Origin: Marchantia polymorpha subsp. ruderalis | Lineage: Eukaryota > Streptophyta > Marchantiopsida > Marchantiales > Marchantiaceae | Assembly: GCA_037833965.1 (NCBI GenBank) | Contig: AP031353.1 | Location: 18,168,501-18,232,500 of the forward strand | Reading direction: 5' to 3' | Length of the DNA: 64,000 nt | Shown: one piece after another, positions 51,310 through 61,739 of the stretch | How the letters are laid out: the number at the start of each line of letters is the position of its first letter | Numbering within the stretch: the stretch's first letter is position 1 | The notes under the pieces: model-generated | Databases searched by the model: none | The model's input: only the letters and a program-made list of their open reading frames with translations | Told to the model about the DNA's origin: nothing | Position numbers and translations under genes: made by a program

Positions 51310-52140
51310 CGGACTGTAAGACCGGGTGTTGCACATATGTACTAAGTCTTAGAAGTGGTCAAGGGAATAAGGATGATTAGCCAAGGCATAGCTAAGACTA
51401 GCTAGTTATGACTAAACTAGTTAGTTATAACTAAGTTTATCTAGTCATGACTAAGTTTAGCTACAATGTCTATAGTTGGCGGAGTAATTAGCGGAGTTCT
51501 AGAAGAATGAAGTGAGCACTTCTATTTTGTCCTTTACAAGGAGTGAGCACTTCTATTTTGTCTTATACAAAAGTTCTAGATTCCAAGGGATTAGATATTT
51601 GACTAGAAACTTGGATTTGATTGGTTTGACTAAATGTATGAAAGATGATTGGCTAGACTAAGTCTAATGTTGACTTAGTGGCTAGGAAGCTTGTAGAAGT
51701 TTAAAAGCTTCCAATGGCATGTCGCCACCTCAACCTTGGATTCCGGAAGCTTCTAGAAGGTTTAGGTAGGCCAATGGCATGTTGCCACGTAGAGGAGGTT
51801 AGTCAAACTTACCTAGGTAAAAGTAAGTTAGGAGAAATTACCACATGTTACTATGGTAACTTCTCAAGTAGTATAAATAGAGAGGTAGAGTAGCACCTCT
51901 CAAGCAAGTTTGGAGAGTCATGTGTGAGGACTTGTTTCAGTAACGAAGGAGTGAAGTTTTTGAGTATCTTGGAGTATCGACGTGTGTTTGCATTTATGTG
52001 AAGAGGGTGATGTGAGGAGAGTTTGTGTGTGAGTTGGAGTGATACATGAGAGTTTGTAAGAGAAGGTGTTTGGGACATGAGTGAGAGTATGAATCTTAGT
52101 CTTCTAGAACCATGATGCGCTACCACAAAGCCATCAGAGG
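51310..52140 (+). mobile_element. LTR-like insertion inside copy 1 (possible solo LTR, fossil)
   Basis: About 0.8 kb of AT-richer sequence with no counterpart in copy 2. It starts near a TGTAAGACC and contains a TATA box (TATAAATA, 51872-51879) followed by an AGAGGT/ACCTCT stem, plus short tandem repeats. That layout fits a solo LTR. The ends and the target duplication are not certain. Confidence 0.4.
51511..51572. repeat. 31-bp tandem duplication
   Basis: Two units starting AGTGAGCACTTCTATTTTGT, with a few differences in the second half. It lies within the LTR-like insertion. Confidence 0.85.
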
Positions 52141-53184
52141 TAAACCTGAGTGAGAGTCAGCTCGGAGGTTGCAGGACGAAGGAAGTCCGCCTGCGCACAG
52201 GCGAAATAGGGTTTGATGTAGGCGTGAAGTTCGCCTACGCACAGGCGTCCACCTGTGCACAGGCGCTTCGGCGTCGGCGGGAAATCCGCCTTTGGCACTA
52301 GAAATGCGCCTTCGGAGGTAGAAATGGTACGGCGCCTTCTGCGCCAGCGCAACGGCGCGGACGAGCAAGGAGCCGCCAGAATAGTAAAATCCGTACGGAC
52401 CGTATGGACTGTACGGACGAGACGGATGGATGCTCTCGTGGTCGGACGGAGTTGTGGCGGCGAGAGCGCCGACGGAGAGACAAGGAACGGACAGTCTGGC
52501 GGGAGGCTGTTGACCGCGGTCAACGCCTTCCGCGCCAGCGCATCGACGCGGACGGACTTCGCCTACGCGCAGGCGAGCGCCTGCGAACAGGCGGGTGAAG
52601 TTCCGCGCCGGCGGAGAATCCGCCGAGGAGTCCGCCTGCGCACAGGCGGGAGTTGAACTTTTGTCCGACGTGCGGACAAGCTCCGGGGCAGAGGAGGATT
52701 GGCTGAGGAGCGGTACGAACGAGTGTACCGCGCAAGGCGGAAAAGCCGCCTTCGGCGCTGCGCACCCATGTCCACGGCGTAGTACGCTCGCGGAGTTCAA
52801 ATTCGCCAATTCGAGCGTGTGAGTTAAATCGGCGTCGGCGGAGCGTGAAGCCGCGCATGAGAGCGGAGACCATTTTAGCGTAGAGCCGGCGCGACCATCA
52901 ATTTAGTCGACCTTCACGGGCAAGAGCCGACCATGACCTTCGACCGGGAGACGGAGAGCGTCCCATTCTTGAATTCGCGATTCCATTTTCTAGTGCGAGC
53001 TGCGCGCGTCCATCTGCTAGCTGCTAAGCATTCCCGACATCGCCGCGCAGAGGATTACTTGGTGATTGAGAGAGAAGTGAGTGCGCGTGATTTGGAATTG
53101 AGTGAGATTAGAGTTTGCCGAGGAAGCAAGGAGCTCAGCAGAGCAGAGGGAGAATTAGCGAACAGGCGAATTCCAAGAACGCAA

Positions 53185-53884
53185 TGTCGAGACTGAACCG
53201 ATTGCGAATGCTGCCGCTCCGACTTCCGCAGAACGGGCTGCGCGCTTACGAGGAACGGCTGATAGCAAGAAAGCTCGATTTCTTGCTATGGGGATGGAAC
53301 TACATTTGTGTGGATATGGTGCGCGAGTGGCTAGAGCCACAGGGACCACCTACGCGCGGATTGCGGCCGCATGTCAATCGGTGGACGGTCCAAGATTGGG
53401 CGCAAGCATTGGGGAGGTGTGCCGGCATTCCAGGGCACCTCCTCTTTGATAGTGAGAGCGTCAAGGTGTCTAAGCAGGACGAGGCGCAATTTGTGGAGCT
53501 GTTCAAGCGGGAGAGTTCTACCAAGAATGGGTACAAGACCCGCGATTACAAGGATCGCTTCCGCCGAACTGTGGCTACGGCGCTACTGCAATTACTGCAG
53601 CCACACCGCGCCTGCTACATCACATTGTGGCAGGTCTCTTTTGTGGAGTGCATCATCGAGGGAGCTCCAATTCACTGGGCGAGCATCCTGCACAGAGTGA
53701 TGCGACAGCACGCTTTCGAGGAGAAGGGGGGAACTCTAAATCATCTCTCTCCTTTCCTAATCAATTTTTATCGGCAGCGAAATTGTTTGACCGCGGCGGA
53801 GCTTGCTCGTTTTCCGCCGTTGTCCGTCGACCATCCCGGGAAGTATGTGCGGGAGAACGAGGTCGACACTGACGCAGAGGAGTG
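53185..53884 (+). mobile_element. Copy 1: gag-like domain region (fossil)
   Basis: About 230 residues with motifs shared with copy 2: LDFLLWGWN, MVREWL, GYKTRDYKDRFRR, VATALLQLLQP, GAPIHWA and GTLNHLSPFLINFYR. The overall pattern (helical, Trp-rich, one domain followed by a low-complexity linker) recalls gag or the putative plant transposon-associated domains. I cannot name the family with certainty. Confidence 0.55.
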
Positions 53885-55022
53885 ACCGACTTCTACTCCG
53901 CCAAGGCGGAGGGACGAAGGAAGAAACACTCCCGCAGCAAGAGTGCCGCGGAAGCGGCGATGGAGAGAGGAGTCCGAAGAGGAGCAGCATCAATAACCCA
54001 CTGCTCCCATTCGGCAGCGGCCGTTGCACGAAGTGTGCAGCCGGCCGAAGCAGAAGGCGCGCAGGCTTGTGTTACCAGCCAGCAGCGCGGACACGGCGAC
54101 GATTGCCACGGAGAAAGGAAGTGCGTCGCTGGAGAAGAACGATGGAGCGCGGACGTCTGCAGGAGCAACGGACCACGCTGCACCTTCGACGGATGAGAGG
54201 CAGCCTACGGGCCAAGGGCCTCCGGAGTTACCACGTGCGTTGCGGACGGGTGTTCCGCCTGCGCACAGGCGTGCCTCGACGGAAAGGCGACCCCAAGCGG
54301 ACGTGGACCTACGCCTACGCGTAGGCAGATGCAGTCCGCCTATGCACATGCCACCTGCGCACAGGCAGGATTCACCCCCGTTTCAACGTAGGAAGGGGAA
54401 GGAGCTGGCGGAAGATCCACCTACGGGTCACGGGCCTTCGGGACCAGACCCTCCGGCGCCCAACGCGCCGCGATTTGCGCCTTCGGCGCCAGGGCCTTCG
54501 GGCCAACGAGATGCGAGCAGGGAGCGTGCGGAGGCCGCACCTTCGGCGGGTAATCCGACGGTAGATGCGCCTTTGGCGGTAGGGCCTTCGGGCCAAGGGA
54601 CATCGGGCAGGCGGCCTCCGGCTATGTCGCCTTCGGCGATAGACGCCTTCGGCGCTGCGCCTGCGGCGGACAAGGCGCCGGCATTTGCGCCTGCGCACAG
54701 GCCTGACACAGCCCTCGCGCATGATCGATCGAGGGAGCAGGACCTGACGGAGGAGCGGATTGACTGTTCGCGGGACGAAATTTCGGTGCGCGATGGGCAA
54801 TCAACCCCCGCGCAGACACACTCCGCTCGATCGCCTTCAGCGACGGACGTCGGCGGCAAAGAGGATACGGTCGAAGACCGTCAAGCGGGCGACGGGGATG
54901 TAGCACGGCCACATTCGCCCACCGCCTTGGACATTTTAGCGAAGAGCAGCTCAGCTGTGCCTTCGCAAGCAGCACCCGTAGACGACGTGCAGCCCCACTC
55001 GGGTTAGTCACCAACGCAATCA

Positions 55023-55980
55023 ATGGCGACTGAAATCCTTAACTCGGATGATGACGGCGGAGGCTCCACGGAAGCAATGTCGGGAGCAGGGGATATCGAG
55101 GAGGAGGAGGAGGAAATTGTTGGAGCCCCTGCGGCGGCGCTCTCTGAGCAGGTGATACCGTTGCTGAAGTACTTGGATCGCAAATTTGATAAATACGCCG
55201 ATCCACTCCAGCCGGGATCTTACATCGAATTAGTGCGCAGGCGGACTCGCACTAAAGTCCACACTAGCAAGCTACTAGCTAGGACGGACCGGGAGTTGAA
55301 GGACTTGAGGGAGAAGCATGCCTGTTTGTGGGGTCAGTACAACCTTGTGAGGAAATCGCACGCCCTCGACAGGATGAAGAAGGAGAGACTGGAAGAGCTC
55401 ACCAGGGATGTGGTGAAGACCACGACAGATTTGATGTCTGAGAGAACTCAGAATCAGATTCTGTCAGAGGAGCTCGTGCGACAGACGCGTTTGTTGGCGG
55501 AGTGTCAGCTTGCACGACAGGCGGATGAGGATTTAATCCGCAGGCTACAGTCGGAGTGTGGGGAATTGAGAGCGCAGCGTGCGGAAGCCGAATCGCAGTT
55601 GGTGGTAATTGAAGATGATCGCAGGCGAGAGGCAGATCGCACGAAGGAGGAGATGGCGAGGCGTGTCGCCCACTGTCTCAAGGGCTACGCCCACTGGGAA
55701 GTGGCGGCGCAGGAGAAACTCACACTGCGTGAGTTTGAGCTTCGCGCAACAGGGTTGTTGGCAGACGACAGCAGGAGTCGGCGGAAGGTGGCGAAGAAGT
55801 TGACGCTTTTCTGTCGAAGGCGCGGGATACCATGTCCACCCTCGAGGTGAAGGTGTCCGCGGCGTTGCAGCAGTTGGGACTGCGCAGTCGAGCGGAAGAC
55901 TGGCAGGGTAGGGAGTTAGTGCGCGGCAGCCCGTCGCGCAGGAGACGTAGCACAGGTTCCGCGGAGTGTAGTGTAGCGTG
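55023..55980 (+). mobile_element. Copy 1: C-terminal coiled-coil region (fossil)
   Basis: An acidic start (EEEEEE), then long Glu/Arg/Leu heptads, then the motif HCLKGYAHWEVAAQEK followed by LREFELRA. That motif is almost identical in copy 2, so it is the best conserved protein part of the pair. Confidence 0.6.
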
Positions 55981-56035
55981 GTTCCGTGCAGGCGTGTAGC
56001 GTAGTGCAGTGTAGTGCTAGTTAGGACTTAGAAGG

Positions 56036-56064
56036 TATAAAATAGTTCAAGGCGTTTTGCCTTG
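56036..56064 (+). promoter_or_regulatory. Copy 1: TATA box plus hairpin near the 3' end
   Basis: TATAAAATAG is followed by CAAGGC-GTTTT-GCCTTG. The same pair, in the same place about 0.9-1.0 kb from the 3' end, occurs in copy 2 (62718-62746). Confidence 0.65.
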
Positions 56065-56448
56065 GATTCTTTCCCTAATTCAGAAGTGTAGATCAGGAAC
56101 TCATCTTCTCTGCGTGTTTGTGTCCTTAGTTCTGTCACCACGCAAGAGGAGCTACAACTTGGCGTTCCGCATTTTGTAGCTGAAGGCCTTCGGTCGAATG
56201 TTCAGAGCTAGTACATTGGTTAGAGACTTGAGTAGTTCGGATCTACACCTGCGGGTGATTGCCGATGCTCAGAGCCAGTGACTAGTTAGATACTTGAATA
56301 GTTTCGCCCCTACACCTTCTGATTGTTTCTGATTGTACTCCTTCGGGATTTTTCCCCTAAATGCCAAAGTGAAGTTTTGCTACTTCGTGTAAGCCTTGGT
56401 CGTAAATTTAGGTTACGCTGCAGCATGTGCCTTCAGGGTAACCCCTGT

Positions 56449-56908
56449 AGTATTTCTGGGAATGACAAGTGCCTGAGAATTCAAACTCTTCAATAGACTG
56501 TTGTTGTGTTACTGGAATGTTTCTCAGTGAGTCCTTCAGTGCGGACCTGTGTTCTCTGCGCGTTTTGTGAGTTGAGAGTGTTGTTCACCGCGTATGAGTG
56601 ACTTTGATCCGAAGTAGGCAGTCCAAACCGGGTTTCCTACGCTAGCAGCAAGCTAGCGGAAGCGTTGTAAAAGCCGGAGTTGGAAGTCACTACCCGCAGC
56701 TTCGCTGAGTGTACTCTTGAGAGACCTTCCCCCTTGAAATTTTGAGTAGAGGTCCTAACGGATCTCTGGGTTGTGTTTCTGTAGTTTCAGGAGTGTGTGT
56801 GTGTGTGTTACGCTGCACTGTGCAACCTCCGAGTGCGCTCCGAGTGGACACTTGCAGTATTTCTGGGAGTGACAGTCGCCTGAGAATTCAAACTCCTCAA
56901 TAATCTGT
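56449..56908. repeat. Direct repeat in the 3' tail of copy 1
   Basis: A segment of about 58 bp (TATTTCTGGGARTGACA...CCTGAGAATTCAAACTC) occurs at about 56449-56506 and again at about 56850-56908. Copy 2 shows only the second (63477-63535). Confidence 0.8.
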
Positions 56909-57005
56909 TAAACGTGACACTTTGTACCCTGTGTGTTTCTCTGTCCCTGTGGGTTCGACCTTTCTACCACTATATTGCAGTTTTAGCCTTTAGTGGGTTA
57001 TTACA

Positions 57006-58040
57006 ATCTCTCGTACGATGATCAAGGTACAGATAATCCCATCAAACATTTGAATCTTCACAGATACAATCGCAACAATTTTGCAAGATTCATCATATTC
57101 TATAAAAACATTACAAGTTGATCGAGTGTAAGAATTAAAGAACTTTTTAAAGTGACAAACGCGATAAAAACAAGTTGAATCCAAAATCCATTCATCATAC
57201 CTAACATGGACGAAAGTACAAAGTGCAGAACCAAAATCTTGAGTTACAATCTTGAGTGTGTATCAGTTGCCTTACTACAACAATCTTTGCAAATGTGATC
57301 AAATTTGCCACATTTCCAACACTTAATGTTCTTACCATCTATAGTTTTAGAAATAGATCTAGAATTGATCTTGATATTTTCATCTACTTTTTTCCTAGTA
57401 GAAGTTCTAACACATGATTCTCTCAAGGTAGTAGACGATGAAGTGAATTGACCAAAAGATGGATGCACATACATCAATAGCTTGTATTGCATGTCGTCGT
57501 TGAAGCGATAACAACTTCATTCTATATGATGATTTTTTTGTTACGGTGAAGCAACACTAATGACAACGACTGATATGAAGCAGGAAAAGAACTCAGTAAC
57601 TAAGTCGCTATTTGCTTATAATTGAAATCTTCTCCAAGGTTCTTAAGATTCACACTCAAATTATTGAAGTCATTTACATGATCTTAGGTCTTAGAACCTT
57701 TTTCCATCTTGAAGTTGGTAAGCTTTAGCTGTATACAACCGGTTAGAAAGCTCTTTCTTATGATACTTCTCACGCAATGCTGCAAACCAATCTGCTACCG
57801 TTGACGCCATCTCCATTTGCTTGAAGACATTTGGCTTAATATACAATATCACAATACTCATCGTCTTGTCTTAAATGTCTATCATCATCTATGTCGTTGG
57901 ATTATGGCTTAAGCTCCTTGCCCAAACTCATAGCACCATGTACACTAGTGACTTGTCGCTCTCACAAGACATACTCATTCTGTTCATCAAATTTTTCCAC
58001 CTCAAACCGTGGAGTTTCAAGCTTACTCACCGCCATTGAT
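57006..58040 (-). mobile_element. Copia fossil: gag and protease part
   Basis: On the right of the first nested insertion lie protease/pre-integrase sequence (57006-57184), a zinc knuckle CWKCGKFDHICKDC (57244-57492) and gag sequence. The gag start lies near 58035 (MAVSKLETPRFEVEKFD). It continues the element cut apart at 50858/57006. Confidence 0.75.
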
Positions 58041-58787
58041 CATTTTTACTCCTGAAACATAAGCTGAGATTGGTTAGTAGTGTCTCTTTTTCCCCCTAAT
58101 GCACTTGAATTGCTTTCTAGATCACTCAAACCTTTCATTACTTACGGAGTTGGCAAAAATCTCTTTTGTGCACCCAACACTTAAGCACAAATATGGTCAA
58201 AAAATGAAAATTTTTGGAATAAAAACCTAAGGCCATCTTCATGTAGCCCACAAGGTATTTCAATGGAATGTGAAAACGGTTTGTCAAAATCACATCTGAG
58301 TGAAGTTTTATTAATTCGACAATGGAGGGAATAAAAATTTGAATTTGAACCCCCTTGAGGAAATCTTTAGTACCAGAAATTTATAAGTGTTTTGTTTCAA
58401 AAAAAAACTTTTTTAATGTGTGCTCAACTTGCCTAAAAATCACCTTGCAAAATGTGATCTCAAATGGAGATAGTTTTATTGTTCAAATCTTCTAAAATTG
58501 CCAAAAATCAAGCTTGTTATTTTATTCTTTTTTGGCCATGATTATTTTGTGATCTTTTTTTTCCTGGCGTGACCAATCCGGATGACTTGGTGCTCCACCC
58601 ATATCATTTTCTTGCCTCGCCAGATTTTCTCACCTCTGCGTCGTCGTTCATCTATAGTCACCATAGTCAATCTCAGCCCCAAACTTCAAACGTACATAAC
58701 TTCGCAACCACTAAACTAAACTTGACAAAATTTAGATAAAAAAATGTCTCAAAAAGCGTAGCCTATGTATACAGAAGCAGGAATGAA

Positions 58788-58792
58788 GTGAT
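58788..58792. repeat. 5-bp target duplication, left copy (GTGAT)
   Basis: GTGAT directly precedes the TGTGGTAA end of copy 2 and is repeated exactly at 63629-63633 after its TTATTACA end. Confidence 0.85.
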
Positions 58793-60169
58793 TGTGGTAA
58801 CACGCTTTTTGTTTTTTTTGCAGAATTTAAACAATTTTAGAAAACAAGTACCGAAGCAGTGTCTGTAGTTAGAAAAGGGTACGTTAAATAGAGTGGATTG
58901 AGGAGATCGTCACGAGGTCACGAAGAATCGCGAGGTCGGATGTACCAACGCCAAATGTCTTCGGCGCCTTCGGCAAAAGCTCCTTTTCTGAGGTGTCTCT
59001 ACTCACGCGCTCCCAGCGTTCAAGGAAGCTACGCTGCCGGCGCAGACACCTCCGAAGGAGATTTTGCTAAAGACGTCAGAAGAACGGCACGGACCTCTGA
59101 AGGCTTCCGACCATGAGTGCGCCTTCGGCGATGCGCCGCTAGCGCGGAAAAGGAAACCTTCATAACAATCGGAATACACGGTAGTTCCAATTGATTAAAG
59201 TCGCATTGGAAAGAGCTCGGGACGCTCGTCCTAACAAGCCCAAGAGCGTTGGAGATGGATCAGGGACGAAGAAGTTATGAGCATCGGAAAACTCGTAGCC
59301 GGACATGCGCCGTTCGCGCTAGGGTTCACAGTCGGAAAGGACTCCCGTACGCCTTCGGCGATGCGCCTGAATCGCGCGCTCATGGGAGGAAATCAACTCA
59401 GAGTCGGAAGCGCTTTTGGCGGCTGCGCAACGGAAGAAAAGCGCCGGCCGGATGTACGCCTCCGACGTGGCGCTGATAGGCGGATGCGCTGGCATGATTT
59501 GCGCCGGCGGGATATGCGCCGTCAGCAATGGACGAGGCAGAACGGACAAAACAAGCGGTACGAATACGCGCCGGCGTAATTCGCGCCGACTAGATGTGCG
59601 CCTCCAGCAAGGCGCCGACGGATAAGGAACACGCCAGCGGCGACACGCCTCCGGTGATGGTCGGGTTAGGAAAAGACAACATAGCCGACGTATACACTGC
59701 GGCGAACTCGAGTCCGGAAGACGGTGGCGGCGGGAGAATTCAACATTCACGCATGCGAATGCGTGCAGTGCGGAGACGTGAATTCGAGCATGCAAGGGCG
59801 AACCGTTAGGCCGTATAGCCGGCTGCGTAAATTGTAACCAGTAAGAACGTTGGACGATCTTGAATTCGGAGAAGAAAAGACTGCTCTCCAGTCTCATTCT
59901 CTCATTCTTGATTTTGCGATTTCCAGCTTCCAAGAATTCGCGCAAGGGCGGAGAGACCTGCAGTGAGAGGAGAGAGTGCGGAGACGAGTTGCGCAAGGAT
60001 CTTGACAGACCTTGGAGAGAATTTGCGAGTAGCGAACTTGAGCGCAAGAAGAGAGAGTGATTGTAGTCAGTGCTGGAGCGGCCGACGCGCAGCGGCGATT
60101 GTGAGAGAGCGAGCGGAGGGGAGAACGTCTGTGTGTGCAGGAAACGCAATGTCGAAGGTCCCCTAGCTG

Positions 60170-60800
60170 CGAGTGTCTCCACTAAGGGTGCCGCAGATCG
60201 GTCTACGCGCATTCCAAGATGTGCTGACAGGGCTGAAGCTCGATTTCCTCCTGTGGGGATGGAACTGGACATGTCTGGAGATGGTGCGCGAGTATCTGCA
60301 GGAGAGACACAAGCCCTCACGCGGATTCCGTCCACATCCAGAGAGGTGTTGGGCAGGTGTGCCGGCGAGGAAGGGTATCTCCTCTTTGAGGCCGATAGCG
60401 TGAAGGTGTCCAAGGACGAAGAAATCTCCTACAATGAGCTTTTCAAAGTTGCCAGGCATCCCAAGAACGGTTTCCGGACACGGGATTACAAAGATCGATT
60501 GCGGAGAAATGTCGCGACTGCATTGTTGCAGATATTGCAGCCGACCAAGACCGCTTACATGCATGGTTGGCAAGTAGGATTTGTGGAGCTAGTGTTGTCA
60601 GGAGCTCCAGTGCATTGGGCACGGCTCCTGTGGAAGGTGACGCGCCAACATGCGCAAGAAGAGAGAGGAGGAACCCTCAATCATCTTTCGCCTTACCTGA
60701 TTGTGTTTTATCGGACGATGGGATGTTTGACAAATTCAGAGCGGACACGATTTCCGCTGCTGACCCGGAGCTATCCAGGTAGATACTCGCGGGAGGCCGA
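60170..60800 (+). mobile_element. Copy 2: gag-like domain region (fossil)
   Basis: Same domain as copy 1, with LDFLLWGWN, MVREYL, FRTRDYKDRLRR, VATALLQILQP, GAPVHWA and GTLNHLSPYLIVFYR. Many residues are shared, yet the two copies clearly belong to different subfamilies. They are much less alike here than in the HCLKGYAHWEVAAQEK segment. Confidence 0.55.
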
Positions 60801-61700
60801 AGTAGACACGGATCCGGACGAGGCACCTGCCAGTCCGCCTCCGGCTCCGCCCCCAGCAAGAGCAGCAGAAGAACGTCGAAGTGAGCGCGTTCCGCGAAAG
60901 CGGAAGTGGGATGAGAGACCTGAGGACAGGCAGCCGGAAGCGCCAACTGCGCCGACTCGTAGTCGGCCAACCAACGAGCCTCACATCCGACCGAAACAGA
61001 GGGCACGCAAAATGCCAACTAGTATTGAGGAGACCGGACGTACTCCAGTCCGGCGGAGTATCCTGCCCACGCAGGAGGAGATAATCGCGCAGATTCTGGG
61101 GAAGTCGGCAAATACCTCTGCGCAGAAGGCACCAATGCCTTCAGAAGAAGACAGACAGACTGACAGTCGGCCGACTACGAATCGGGCGACTGAAGGTCGA
61201 CAAACGGAAGGAAGGCCGACGGAGTGGCGCGTTGAACCAGACAGCAGGCCGGAAGCAGAAGAGAGTTTGGCTGACGAGCCAACAACCCTCAGAGGGTCGT
61301 CTTCGGCGGAAGGCACTTCTGGAAAAACGCCGCCAGCAAGCAGGCCAAGTGGAGTGAAGACGCGCAGGGTGTATCCGACTACCAGTCGGACACCTGCTAG
61401 TCGGCCGACTGCGAGTCGGTCAACAGAGAGTCGGCCAGATTCGCCGACTGTGAGACGGACAGGGCCGGCGACGAGTGTGCGGACGCCTTCGGCGGACGCA
61501 CCTCCAGCGAAGACACCTTCCGCGCAGATCGCGCCGGAAGAGCAGGCAGCAGAAGCGGGCGGTGCAAATGTGACAAAAGTCACTGCGGCGTCGACCCCTT
61601 CGGAGACCGAAAATCGAGCCGGAACAGGGGCTCAAGCAGTGGGATCCCCCCCTGCCTTGGATATTTTAGCAGGGAGTGGAGCGGCAGTCGCGGCGGAAGC
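60800..61700 (+). repeat. Copy 2: low-complexity linker packed with CCGACT/AGTCGG palindromes
   Basis: The linker encodes Arg/Pro/Thr/Ser-rich sequence of the type TASR/ESRP. At DNA level it carries at least five hairpins with the same stem: 60951-60967, 61374-61390, 61399-61410 (a 12-bp palindrome), 61405-61419 and 61429-61450, plus degenerate ones near 61158-61185. Confidence 0.75.
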
Positions 61701-61739
61701 TGCTGCGCGCCACAGTTCCAGGGAGTCGCCAAGGGATTC

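Larger units (their letters stand above)
50859..57005 (+). mobile_element. Nested gag-like/coiled-coil element, copy 1 (fossil)
   Basis: A 6.1-kb insertion in the copia fossil. It starts TGTGGTACCCCAC and ends with the inverted form of TGTAATAACCCAC (3 mismatches in 13). It is flanked by ATTTC on the left and ATCTC on the right, a likely 5-bp target duplication with one change. I find no LTRs, and no reverse transcriptase, integrase or transposase. Parts: 5' noncoding region (50859-53180, itself carrying an LTR-like insertion), gag-like domain (53185-53884), Pro/Ala-rich linker (53.9-55.0 kb), coiled coil (55.02-55.98 kb) and a conserved 3' noncoding tail. Broken two or three times. Older than copy 2, judging by its imperfect target duplication and the extra insertion inside it. 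Confidence 0.7.

Noticed and set aside
54372-54859. Minus-strand Arg-rich frames in copy 1
   Set aside because: These are antisense readings of the palindrome-rich linker; the palindromes make both strands look similar.
56945-56970. GTGGGTTCGACC resembling a tRNA T-arm or box B
   Set aside because: No matching acceptor, anticodon arm or box A upstream. The same block recurs in copy 2 as part of the conserved element tail, and similar blocks are known to me from plant retroelement leaders.
59319-60413. 364-codon minus-strand open frame
   Set aside because: It runs antisense across the 5' region and gag-like domain of copy 2 and is a shadow of the GC-rich coding strand. Its sequence is Ser/Arg/Pro-rich without motifs.
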